From assembly GCA_015179125.1 (NCBI GenBank), contig WHVA01000163.1:1-64000 (forward strand): a DNA stretch of 64,000 nucleotides, read 5' to 3'. Source of the stretch: Gautieria morchelliformis (lineage: Eukaryota; Basidiomycota; Agaricomycetes; Gomphales; Gomphaceae). Below, in pieces: positions 13,202 to 23,870 of this stretch. The translations under genes and the position numbers were made by a program. The notes below the pieces were generated by a model, which was given only the letters and a program-made list of their open reading frames with translations, had not been told where the DNA came from and ran no database searches. Numbering within the stretch: the stretch's first letter is position 1; the number at the start of each line of letters is the position of its first letter.

Positions 13202-15450
13202 TCATGTGTCATCGCCCTCCAAAATTAAACTCGTCGCGCGTGCAAATCGTGGCACGATAGAACATTGAAATGGTTCCGGCCGTCTAGACACAGTGTAAGT
13301 CTTCCGATGCGGTTTAGAAAAGAGACGCACGATATTAAACCAGAGGTGAAAGAAGCATCAACAGGTATTTCCTTCCCTCCCTGGTCCCTAGCGGGAGCGA
13401 TACTGAAGACGTGGAGAATACATGATATAGCCATCCAGAGTGAGTTTTGGGCCATGTGGCGACCGGCACAGGTTCTGTTGCTGAAATTCAGAAGGCCTGT
13501 CACGAGGACAGGATATACACAGGACCATACCGCCGTCCAAAGCCAAACTGGGCGACCGGATCAATAATACCAGGTTGCAGAAAGCGCTCAGGTTCAAACT
13601 CATTAACCCTTGGGCCGTAAACCCCCTCGTCGTGGAGAATAGACCTTAGAGAGATACACGTCGTTAGGCATTTGGATTAGGCAAGCCTAGACGTACCAGG
13701 CGTTATCAAGCACGACGCTCCCCCCAGGAATGAAATACTCTCCGTACACTGAACGCAGCATCAAGCTATCATCTAGTATGACAATTGTTGGAATGGCAGA
13801 CCATCATCCCGCATTAAGCGACGTGCCACGCCCAAAGGAAGTGCAGGATGCCACCTGTGCACTTCCTTGCACAAAGCGGTGACATATGGAAGACTGTCGC
13901 GATCCTCAAAGACGGGGAGGCGACTCATACCAACGACTGAATCTAGTTCTGCTTGTGCTCTCTTTTGCACTTCCGGATAAAGTACCATCGCTAACACAAA
14001 TGTGACCATAGCCGCATATGTCTGTATTGGTCGTCAAAATTCTGCCAATTTGATACACATCTTGAGCCCATACCGTCTCGGATCCAGCAGCGTACGCCAC
14101 ACCGCTGACGTTCTGGATTATCTGTTCCTCATCCGCTGGCGGGTCTTGCTTATGCGCAAGTTCTTCCAGTAAAGAAACAGCAACAGCTTCTGACGCTATT
14201 CCAGCTTCCTGGACAAGTCAATAATACTTAGGGCTTCTGACACGGGGTAACATTATTAATACGCTTACCATAGCTTTCTTCACAGCAGTAAACGGAACCG
14301 AAGACATTTCAATGGTCGATTTTCGCCAGATTCGTGCTTTCTTCTTGAAGCCTGCGCCTGGCACCCACTCAGGCACGTATTTCACTACATGACTATAAAC
14401 AGACGGAACGCCCTTCTAAGAGTATAGACTCACGTATCGGAATAGTATCGACGAGGAAAGTGCCTGGTGGCCCGGCTTCAGTTATCCCTGCCAAAGCCGT
14501 TTCTGCCGTTTTTATATATGGGTCATCTTTGGGACGGATCCGTATCCCATACACGATCTATGGTTTCTCAGATGTTCGGTTTCGAAGAGCGGCTACACAA
14601 GGAAGACAGCTTTTACCTCTACGATGGTTGCAGCTGCGAGGTATCTCAGATGACGGGTGAAATCTGCTGGAGAATGGTAAAAGCTGCGGAGAAGAGTCCT
14701 ACACCGTCGGTCCGTCTCGCGGGTCAGGTACCAGGTATGGGCCATACGAGTGCAGTCGGAGATTTGACTGACTTTGTTTGTTTCACGTGAATGTGGTAGT
14801 ATGCCATGGCGGCTCTAGCGTGGAACTTCTGATAAAACATTTTTCGATGCCGTCTCCACCAATCCCCATACCGCATAAGTCCCAGGTTAAAGTTCCAACC
14901 CATCCTGGCCACATCATGACGTGCACAGGCCGACTTGATAGAGAAAATCGGAACTCACAAGCCATTAAGCATCGGAAACTCAAACCTGTCAGAATAAATC
15001 GACGATCGTCTTTCGAAAAGGTCCTGGGCGACTTCCATGGTGTTCAGAAATATCATCGGTTTACCAAATACATTGACATGCACTATCTCGCCTATGCAAA
15101 GATGAGAAAAAGGTTCCTGCGGCACGTTATTGCCCACTCACCGTACTCCTTAGCCCACCGCTCGTACGTCTCCCATTCACGCTGTGCAGGCATGTCTTTC
15201 GCGTTCCCTCCGATAAGCCTGGCTTGTGGACCAGGTGGAAGGCGTAAGCCTGAGAGAATGGCTCAGCGTTAGTAATGCTGTTATGAGCAGGGGGACCGCG
15301 ATAACTCTAAGATAAACGAGAAAGAGCAAATGGAAACCGGCCTTTTGGGATACGACGAGTTCCATGATTTACGATCACATGAAGGATAAGCAAACATAGC
15401 AGAACGCCAACAACTCTGTCTGTGCTTGAGCTCGTAAATTCGAGGATCAT
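13202..15450 (-). CDS. Cytochrome P450 no. 2 (multi-intron, complete)
   Basis: A second fungal microsomal P450 of the O-methylsterigmatocystin-oxidoreductase-like type; the substrate is unknown. The start at 15450 gives a hydrophobic anchor (VVGVLLCLLILHVIV), then LRLPPGPQARLIGG and the WETYERWAKEYG/VHVNVFGKPM exon join. Further on are FNLGLMRYGDWWRRHRKMF (helix C), the I-helix VAYAAGSETV, the ExxR helix KEVHRWHPALPLGVARR, FEPERFLQPG and the haem motif FGFGRRTCAG, created by splicing across a gtatgg..caacag intron. The last exon reads RPEPFQCSIVPRF and stops at 13202-13204. The N-terminal splice is the least certain: the best solution uses a 56-base intron with an actaac branch-like site. It is convergent with RRP46 and unlike P450 no. 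1 in sequence. Confidence 0.85.
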
Positions 15451-15907
15451 ACTGGTACTGGAGCAGCTAAGTAACAAAACAAATTCACCAAGGACTTCCT
15501 TTGGGAGCAACACGTAAAATGGCGATTGGCGCCAAGTTACCGACCCCTTTGGGACTTGCGTGAAATTGTCCAAAGTCTTCATCATTGTCCACGACCACGA
15601 CATTGACAAGCAGGACGAGTTTTGTAGCAGTATAGATATCTTGGCTTGCAAACCATGGCACATTTATATTAGACATTAGTACGCAGTTTCATGCTCGTAC
15701 CCTTCCCGGGCCCCCTCAGCTGAAAGACGTTCATCAGGAACGGCCGATTCCGGCTTGTAATTCGGCCATATTTGCACAGTCGGCGCTACTGGTAGGTCAA
15801 ACATATATATACTCTGGTGCGAATTTAAGAAAAATTGGCTGCACTGTTCACGCACTGTTGGCGCCGTCCAACGTCGGTCTCGCTGGTGCGGCTAGCCAAA
15901 GATTGGA
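15451..15907. other. Upstream of P450 no. 2, no gene seen
   Basis: No supported coding signal. It includes the presumed P450 promoter and runs into two palindromes. Confidence 0.4.
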
Positions 15908-15989
15908 GTCAGAGCACAACTGCGCCCGGCGCAGTTGTGCTCTGACATTCCGATCACATCCATTCGGGCCGAATGGATGTGATCGGAAT
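15908..15989. repeat. Two abutting perfect palindromes (39 and 43 bp)
   Basis: The first palindrome (15908-15946) has 19-base arms around a single base; its left arm is gtcagagcacaactgcgcc. The second starts on the very next base (15947-15989) and has 21-base arms around a single base; its arm begins attccgatcacatccattcg. Both are perfect. Hairpins with a one-base centre cannot fold without opening a few pairs, but cruciforms or transcript hairpins are possible. No gene or element border explains them. Confidence 0.9.
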
Positions 15990-16242
15990 AACAGCAGCTT
16001 GACGCCGACCTTGGCGCATGGCATACGACACTCGTGACATACGCAATGGGACAGCCGGTGCGTGTTTGCTGCCACATCACGGCTACGAAGGTCCTGAAGA
16101 AGCGGGTCGAAGATAGAGCTAAGGAGTTCGGCAGGCGCTAAGTTGTATCCCATTTTCAATCGGCTTACTAAGTCATCAAACAGCGACTACAACTAGAGGA
16201 GACTACACAACTAGAGGAGACTATGGCGGTGGTCGGACACGG

Positions 16243-16800
16243 GCGAATTACTAAATTTGTCAGGTGGAAGGATGGCCTCAAAATTTATGCCGAGATCCAA
16301 GCCACATGTGGTCTTTGTACACGGACTTGGTCTGTCAGGAATCGCCGCCCAATTCTCCAATAGTCAGCTCACCCAACGAATATACTTTATGTACAAATTG
16401 TGTATTGCACTTTTATTCCCTGAAGGGCGTTTACCAAAAGGTTCGTTATGATTTGCGCGGACATGGACGTACAGATAAGCCATTGGATATCGATGCGTGG
16501 AGCTCTCAGCGCTTTGCTGAGAATTTTGATGCCGTAGCCATTGCATTTAAATTATAGAAGCCTATACTCGCTGGATGGTAAACATTCCAAGCACTGCAAC
16601 AGTTGCGTCCAGTCCCCTTCTCAAGTTCCGCATTTCACATCGTCTCATCATAGAACATTCAACACCATGCATTGTCCTCGCTTTTGGATCCTTAAAGCAT
16701 TCCTCCCCCAGATGATCAAGGATCACATAGTGCGTTATTTACAGTTGCTATCTCACCATCTTCCATACCTGTCGATTAGGTGACAGTCTTATCCGTCATG
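16243..16800 (+). pseudogene. Alpha/beta-hydrolase, N-terminal relic
   Basis: This looks like the first third of a fungal alpha/beta-hydrolase. Recognisable stretches are VRWKDGLKIYAEIQ, KPHVVFVHGLGLSG (oxyanion-hole strand HG), VRYDLRGHGRTDKPLD and SSQRFAENFDAVAIAF. These lie in different frames without clean splice joins, and a TAG interrupts the text just before KPILAGW, so the gene is broken. No nucleophile-elbow GxSxG is seen. A matching C-terminal fragment of the same family lies at 23.1-23.4 kb, possibly the other end of one dismembered gene. Confidence 0.65.
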
Positions 16801-17029
16801 GGGTTGGTAGGGGAGGACAGCACCAATGCGGAAGATCAGATGGCACGCCAGGAACAGAAGCGCTGTCGCGGCAAGTTCCCAAGAGAAGGGAAGAAGAATG
16901 ATTGCCGCACAGTAAAGGTCGCCCACAAGTTTGGCCGCAAGAAAGGCCAACTAATACTTCCTTCAGCGGCCACGACAATGCTGCTCAGATGTGTCAGCCT
17001 ACTTTCTTTCCACTTGTACCCCAGCTCGT

Positions 17030-17831
17030 CGGACGCCTCCAGCCGATTACACGGCATCGAAGGCTGCGCTTATTAACCTGCATGAATCCCTTCGTTATGA
17101 GTTAGACAAGCGGTAAGTACACAAGACTCTGTTCGGCTCGTTCTATGGTGCCGCTCACTTAGACACCGCTACTTTTGTGCAATCACAATTCCAGGTGAAA
17201 AAAAAAACAATTTTTCTTATTCCTCTATACAAAGTGCTTATTTAGGTCAGATCTATCGATTGTATAGAGCGATTGATCTAATTTGTAAAACTGAGGGAAT
17301 TATTTTTTTTTGTCATGTCAATTTGGCGGCACTTCCATATATGGAAGTAATTACCATATATAGCGCTGACAAATCAAGCAACAAACGATGTTAAAATGCC
17401 ATAACAGGCATTTCTACAGCTTTTGCAACAAAATATAATCAAAAATACACCCTATTTCAGTCAAAAAGGGGTTCACTATCAGAAAATTTTTCGTTGGGCC
17501 AATTTGGCGGTTGCACAAAAGTAGCGGTGTCTAAGTGAGCGGCACCATATCTCAACTCACAGACCTATAGATACAGGAAGCCCAAAATTCGCACAACTCT
17601 TCTCCTTCCAGGCCGTACGTTGACACCACTTTCTCCAGGGCTTCGCTCTCGTCTGCTGCATGGTATAAGTTCTTGGTGCCATCTCTACCCCCACACGTTG
17701 TTGCGAAAGCCGTGATCGCCGCCTTAGACGAGGAAGAGTCCCGTATAATTTGTATGTCCTTCTACACCCACTTAGGGAGATGTCCAGAAGAGGGGTCACC
17801 GCCGTCCCAAGAACAGACGAAGGATGACTGA
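17030..17831 (+). pseudogene. Short-chain dehydrogenase/reductase, C-terminal relic with MITE in intron
   Basis: SDR enzymes use NAD(P)H to reduce or oxidise small molecules. The catalytic YxxxK region is present as YTASKAALINLHESL (about 17045-17090), ending RYELDKR at a gtaagt donor (17114). After an intron holding a 402-bp MITE come RKPKIRTTLLLPGRTLTP, WYKFLVPSLPPHVVAKAVI and ALDEEESRIICMSFYTH. Stop at 17829-17831. A one-base frame break near 17630 (a TTT where TTTT would keep frame) separates LTP from the following Phe-Ser. The N-terminal Rossmann glycine motif is not found, so the gene is truncated or unrecognisable upstream. Confidence 0.65.
17146..17547. mobile_element. Tc1/mariner-type MITE, 402 bp, TA target duplication
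   Basis: Terminal inverted repeats of about 37 bases start tggtgccgctcacttagaca and end with the exact complement; inspection shows no mismatch. Both ends are flanked by TA (17144-17145 and 17548-17549). The interior is A/T-rich, has internal palindromes such as ttccatatatggaa, and has no coding capacity. TA duplication and structure point to mobilisation in trans by a Tc1/mariner-type transposase. It sits inside an SDR intron. Confidence 0.92.
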
Positions 17832-18013
17832 TAAATCTGGCGTCCGAGAATCTGATGCTTGTGAGTGCGGCTAATTTGTATTCGGTGATACAGAATGGGG
17901 CTAATTTATGATGAAAGTATATGCTCGGTATTCGTTAATCAGCACATGTTTTTACACGCAACAGGGCAAATCAATATTTGCTCAGAACAAAAGGATAATA
18001 TTCCCCATCCCTC

Positions 18014-21000
18014 TCAGACACGAATTGTTTTAGTAAGTTTCTTCACCAACTTCTTCAACCTCTTCGTCTCGTGCTTCGCCCGTGAACCGTCTCGCTCAAT
18101 AGTCAACGCTTCTGTGAGAGCAGGTAAGGTAGTAGCTCCGTATCTAAATAAGAAGATCCGTCAAGAAAAGCCATTTCGTAGTATTGGGCTTACTTACCCC
18201 AGCCATTTTCCTGGCGCAACGGCAAGGTGCTTATACCACTCTCTGTCCGCGATACCTTCCTTGCTAATGAAACCAGTTTCGAAAGACGAAAGCTTTTTGT
18301 TCACAGCTTGAACACGCTTCACTGCTTTGATCAGCTTATGAGGTGGGTGGTGGGGATGGGGACGGTGGGAAACGGAAGCCGACGATGAGTCAGGCTGAGG
18401 CGAATGGATATCACCATCGGAACCCTTGTTGGAACCGTCGAGTTCGTATGCATCTCCGTTAACAGCTCCAAAGACATTCTTAATCCATCTGCTTATACGC
18501 TGCCACCGCGAGCCGCAGCGGTGACTGTGAGGGTTGGGGTGGTGGTGGAGGTGACGATGGTGCTGCCAATCTTTGATGATATCCCTGAGGTGTTCCTCGG
18601 CGTCGTGCTTCTCTTTGTCAAGCTTCACACTGGCTTTATGTAGCTTCTTCACGGCGTGACGCAGAGACTTCAACTTGACCTTGATATCTAAGTTGGCAGC
18701 AATGCCTTCGACCCTGACGCGCAAGAGGTGAGCCAGGTGATTGTTCGCTACGTAAAAACGTACAGGTCAATGTATGATTCAAGCTCCAGCGTGTAATGTG
18801 TCGTGTTCAGAGGGAGGGTGATAGAGTCTGCTAGACGAAGGACGACTAGACCCAGATATTTGGACATGGCAACCTTGTGGATTTTACAAATTTTTTGAGT
18901 GAAAGAAAAAACGAAAAGGGACTACGCACATGGCGGTAGAAGCCAGGGTCAGCGTAAATTTCTTGGAATCTCTGCGAGTCGTAGATGGAATGCTGTTGAT
19001 TAGAAACTGAGCGAAGTGTTCACAACATATATGCCCACGGTCCAACTCACGTAGTGGTACACTGGATCGGACAAGGTCGATACAAAGGCAGCGTCCGAGC
19101 TCGCAATCTAGAACTTGAACTTAGACGCAGAAAAGGGCACTGTACAGACAACGCACGCCAATTCGTTGCAAGAAGACTGTGAAGTCGCTGCCAGAGCCGA
19201 GAGGATAGACCCCAAAATTAGGGTAAGTAGTCTGCTTCTCAGCGCTGGCCATTGCAACGACATCAGCGTCTGCGGGGCCGTTCAGTGGACCCTCGTCGGT
19301 TGTAGCGTCCCAGAGTGTGCTGCCTTCGCGGGTTGGGTGCGGAACGTCCTGTGCTGCCCTCCTAACCGTATGAGCCAGCGACGGAGAGGCTGCGGCCCCA
19401 AATCTTGACCCAGAGACAGATGTATCTATGCCCGCATTCTCAACTGATTGTCATGCTAATTGCATGGGAAACACACGCACCGACGTTGATATAGGTGACG
19501 ACATGTTCTCTGATCCACCCATGGAAGTCTTCGCCCCATTCTGTGCTACCAATGAGACCATACTCTTCTGCATCCCAGCTGGCAAGTAAAATGGTACGGA
19601 GAGGCCTCCAGCCTTTTTGGTAAAGGGTGCCAAGGCCTCGAATCACCTCATGTACACTTGTGGTTCCAGATGATGGATCGGCTGCGCCCATGACCCAAGC
19701 ATCGCGATGGCATCCCAGAACAACTACTTCTGTTCCAATATGTCCAGGGATCAGCGCCATGGTGTTCCAGATTGGAGTAATTTTGTTGTGAACTGGGGAA
19801 TGTATTGGCAGATCAAATACGTGTCAAAGGAAGATTCGCACCTCGATTGACGAGCCTAACAGCTCGGCCTTGTCCATCTTTACTAATCTCGTGGAGTAGA
19901 GTCTTCGCAGTGGACCAGCTAACGGGGAGACTAGGAATATGGGGAATATTTGAGCCTACGTAGGACGGCGTGTTAATATGCAGGAGACGTGAAAAGGAGA
20001 AATGTATAACATTACTTTCGGTGCGGGTACTGTTTTCGTAGGCGGGATATCCAGGGGTTGTCGGATCACCGGGATATGAGGATACATATTGTATAGAACC
20101 ACGCTCAACGGAGGTTGGATTGCGAGCCGGCCCATGAGGGTACGGTGCATATCCGTTCTCCACAATTACGCTCCCGTCATCCCGTGGATCAGAGTAAATC
20201 ACCGTCCCAATGGCACCTCGCTCTTCCGCACCTTTAACCTGGGCATAGACTTATTAGGCGCCGTGTTTTGCTATACCTTAAGGCTACGTACTTTGAGACC
20301 ACGGAGAATGGCGCCGTACCGAACAAGAGCGATCTTGCCAGTGATGTTAACCCCAGAGCGCTCAACATCGTCGAAATCTTCCTGCCGACCATAGTTCGCA
20401 TAAAACAACTCTCCTGTCACATCACCGTCTTTGCTTAGACCATGGAAGACGGGGACAGCAGTACGAGCATTGGCGGCATCTTCGTCAAGAGGATCCCCGT
20501 CCTCTTCCAGCTGAGCGGTCCAAACCACGTTTCCGCTTTCATCAAGAATATCAATGCTGTGATTCAGCGGGGTATTCATTAGGGGGTAATAAGTATCAAT
20601 CCAAGCACGCGGCTCCTTGGTAAACGGGATATTCAGAGTTGCATTCCGCGACTCGATGGAACCTGCAGCAAAAATGGGCTCGCTGGAAGGTGAATCAATG
20701 TTGAAGCTTGTCTGGAAATGGTTGAGCACGTATTTGGCCGTGACCAGGTCTTGGTCGCTGCCCGCTGGGTGAGGAAGCGTAGCATAGGCCTTACTAGCTG
20801 CGATAGCGCTGTCCTCGTCTGGAACCTGACTAAGAGAAGAGGTATAATTTGAAGACATTCAAGGATGGTCGAAGGTCTCACAGGTAGATCTGCTCTGCAC
20901 GCTGTCCATTCAAAATGTCGTCTTTGTGGCCATGGAGATGACTGAATGCTTCGGCGGGGTACGGGCGGGGGGTACCCAACTGATCATGAGGTCTTGCAAA

Positions 21001-21180
21001 GCGGCCATAAAACCATGATTGCAAAGAATATAGCGAACCAACTGCAAAAATAACTTGGCAGAAACGAATGAAAATGAGAGACTTCGGGGGACGGGAGTGG
21101 GAGCTCGGAGTGGAAGAGACAGGTAAAGTCAAGGTATTGAATTCCTTCTGTGCATCGATCAGCTGGGGTTTTTCAGCCAT
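18014..21180 (-). CDS. Glutamate carboxypeptidase II-like M28 metallopeptidase
   Basis: Homologous to N-acetylated-alpha-linked acidic dipeptidase / transferrin-receptor-like proteases: zinc-dependent, type II membrane proteins that remove C-terminal acidic residues. The start at 21180 gives a cytosolic tail and one membrane segment (about residues 34-58). A PA-domain region follows (IALVRYGAILRGLKV, then ERGAIGTVIYSDPRDDG). The M28 domain shows the zinc ligands in LGCHRDAWVMGAADPSSGT and DAEEYGLIGSTEWGEDF, then ASPSLAHTVRRAAQDV, LWDATTDEGPLNGPAD and SGSDFTVFLQRIGV. The C-terminal dimerisation domain has LRHAVKKLHKASVKLDKE, a long His/Ser-rich insert, and FISKEGIADREWYKHLAVAP. The last exon ends TKTIRV with a stop at 18014-18016. 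Several introns; no frame repair needed. Full-length and probably functional. Confidence 0.9.
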
Positions 21181-21359
21181 CGTTTCCCGACTCTATTCGT
21201 GGTATGTAAGCACGAGCAAGGATGGTGATGGGAACGCCAGTTGATGAGTCAGTCACCCAAAGAAGCTAATCCATCAGAAATATATTTATCAACCCGGAAT
21301 TAGTCCCGGTTGATATTCATCAAGCGTGGATGAATGTTATGGCTCCACAGCCCGGCGCA

Positions 21360-23112
21360 ACCCTACGTAGGGCTCGGCGCCGTACCGTATACGTGTACGG
21401 CCGTACATTGTACGGCGACATTACGGCCCCATCCGTACCGTATGTTGGGCTGCTGGAACCCCGACGGTACGGATACGGCAGTCATACGGCCGTCGTACGG
21501 ACATACGGGGTTTCCAAGGTACTTAGGTGTATTTACAGACCTAGTAGTCACTCGTCAAATGCTTCAACTCTCCCCGCAGCCAACCGCAAGTTCTGCTCGA
21601 CCATTATGACTCGGTATGTATTGTTTCTGCTTCAAACTCACGCGATGCAGTGATATCGTATCCCGAATACTCAGCCAGCCATCTTGTCAAATGGTAACGT
21701 CAATACAACCCACACGGCGAGAACGGGATTTCACACGCACTGCGGCGTGTTGCTTGTGCCTGCTGAATATCTTGGAGGAAAACGTCAGGTCCCCTGCGCC
21801 TAACTCCGATATTTTGAACTAGGACAACATTTCTCACTTATCTGACGGCAGGTCCGTCACTCAGCACGTTGACTTGACAGTGTCAATTACCCCCGGACAG
21901 AGCCATACGCCGCAAGCCGTTGTTGCCACTATCCTTGGTATCGAAACGACTGCGTTCAGAGTGCATCCCGCATTTGTTTCGAGAATATCATCATACGCTT
22001 CGCAAGCCAGGAAAATTGATTCACAAGAAATTTAGGTCCTTTATCAAGTATGTATCTGTTAGCCATCCATGCATCTGACTGAGGGCCTTACAGAGTACTG
22101 CGAATCGAGGATGCTTGCGTATATCCTCGTGAGATAGATCATCAAGTTCTGGCAGCAAAGGAACTGTGGGAAGCCTTTCCTGACATGACCTCCGTCACAA
22201 AATGTATCTATAAGCGAGCCGCAGGTCCGGACAAGACATTTGTCGAAGCTTTGACTACGATCCCTTTACTTACATCATTTGAACTGGTGGACATGATTTT
22301 TCAAAGAACCCAGAACCCAGAATTTAATCGGATCACTGGCCTTACTCGAGTGGGCATTCCGCTTCAGCGATTATTGGCGTAATCACACCCCAAAGGATCG
22401 CTGGGATCTTGCTGTGGTGCAGTGTGAGGCATACTACCTCTTGGTATTACTGTCTGGCTCGGCGCCGACGTTGGAATATGTCGAGATACCTGGAGAAACC
22501 GCCTGCCCAGAGGAAATGTCAGAGCATTATTGGCCTCGTCTACGACATCTTGTTCTGCACGGCGTGGTCCCAGATAGGCCATTAATCCCTCTACTTCGTC
22601 AGGCGCCATCATTATGCATACCGATAGAGATCAACGCGTACGGCACCGTTGATGGTCACGCTCATGGCTCTCTGTCCACCCTCTCCCGCCCCTGCCAGTA
22701 TCTCGCCAGAGCGTCCGCGCCGGGCGCGCCCGTGGGGAGGAGCTCCATGAGGAGCGTGTCCGTGCGGCACGTGCAGAGGTACTCGAGGAGAGGGTGCAAG
22801 CGGCGGACGGTGGGAGGTGCGCGCGGTAGATGGCCAAGCGTGTGGTTGGAAGTATTTAGTAGCACGGACTTGGTCTACAGGTATTTATGCAGTATTAGGC
22901 AATGTTTGAGGGATAGTTACCTTACATAACTGCGTCACCCGTACACTGCGTATATACGGCCGTATGTCGTACGGCCTCGTACGGTGGCCATACGTGCCGT
23001 AACCGTAATACGGTCAGAACAGGGAAGTTGAACTTCGGTACGGGTACGGGTCCGTAATACGGCAGCCGTATAGACGGCTCATACGGGGACGGTGCCGAGC
23101 CCTAATCCTACG
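21360..23112. mobile_element. hAT-like non-autonomous element with captured gene fragment
   Basis: The element proper is 21368-23104. It starts tagggctcggcgccgt and ends with the near complement acggtgccgagcccta. Eight-base flanks accctacg (21360-21367) and atcctacg (23105-23112) differ at one position, as expected for a hAT target duplication. Both subterminal zones (about 21380-21530 and 22940-23110) are packed with tacgg/ccgta words in both orientations, like hAT transposase-binding arrays. No transposase is encoded. The middle carries a host-like coding fragment. Confidence 0.8.
22130..22640 (+). pseudogene. Host-derived (F-box/LRR-like) fragment inside the hAT-like element
   Basis: Open stretches read FVEALTTIPLLTSFELVDM, CEAYYLLVLLSGSAPTLEYV, HYWPRLRHLVLHG and LIPLLRQAPSLCI. 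The spacing of Leu, Trp-Pro-x-Leu and short helical repeats resembles the leucine-rich tails of Agaricomycete F-box proteins. Frames change between segments and no start or F-box is convincing. I read it as a captured gene piece; the family is tentative. Confidence 0.45.
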
Positions 23113-23129
23113 GCGGGTGTTACGGCGCG

Positions 23130-23384
23130 AAGAGGACAAGACTCGTCTTTGGAGCGAGGGGGCTCTGAATGATCCATTGCTTGTCATTCACGGGAATCTG
23201 GACAAAGTATGCGATCATATATGATGCACTCATTGCGGAAGCACGGGCTAGGTTCACCAAGGTTGACATAGAAAGCTGGCAGGGGGTGGGCCACATGCCT
23301 TTCCCGGAGAGAGTACAGGAATTCAACGATACTGTACTATCGGTGGAAAAGGTGAGTCATTCGCGCCCTGAGCCTTATATATGA
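23130..23384 (+). pseudogene. Alpha/beta-hydrolase, C-terminal relic
   Basis: In sequence: NDPLLVIHGNLDKV, then in another frame YDALIAEARARFTKVDIESW and GVGHMPFPERVQEFNDTVL. The Asp of NLDK and the His of GVGHMPF fit the acid and histidine of the alpha/beta-hydrolase triad. No upstream exons are present because the hAT-like element ends 18 bases earlier. It may be the lost end of the gene whose N-terminus is at 16.2 kb. Confidence 0.6.
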
Positions 23385-23870
23385 CGTCACAAGACATCCT
23401 CACGGGACCCACCAAAGGCGAGGCTGGGCTCGAACTGAAATAATCTAGACACTTTTGTGTTGGCCAGATTATCTGCTTGTTTGTTGAAGGGTATGAAACC
23501 CCACATGATAAGTCTCGTTAGTATGGTGTGTATGCAGCAAGAAATCAACCATCACAACATTTAATCGCGAATAGGACCCCACTGCCCGACCGTGGTCGAT
23601 GTGACCTCTTCAGGGTATAAATCCCTTGCAATCACACCATGAGAGCATCAGTTGTTTGGAGTAGAGTTACAGCACATATGGACTGGTGAAGCAATTTGAA
23701 TGTCTGTGTAGATGTGCAGCGGCACAATCGAGTCTATTCTGCATATGTCATATTTGTTGTTTGGATGTCCATAAACGACCCTTCTACAATTTGCAAGCAA
23801 GTCGCAACTATAGCGGGGCTGTCAGACGTTAGCGATTTGGTGGGGAACATCGGATGCCATAGACCCACAA
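23385..23870. other. No gene seen
   Basis: No coding motif. It is the 3' flank of the SAP-domain gene on the minus strand. Confidence 0.4.

Noticed and set aside
21330..21653. Tyr/Arg-rich plus-strand frames
   Set aside because: They are generated by the tacgg subterminal repeats of the hAT-like element.
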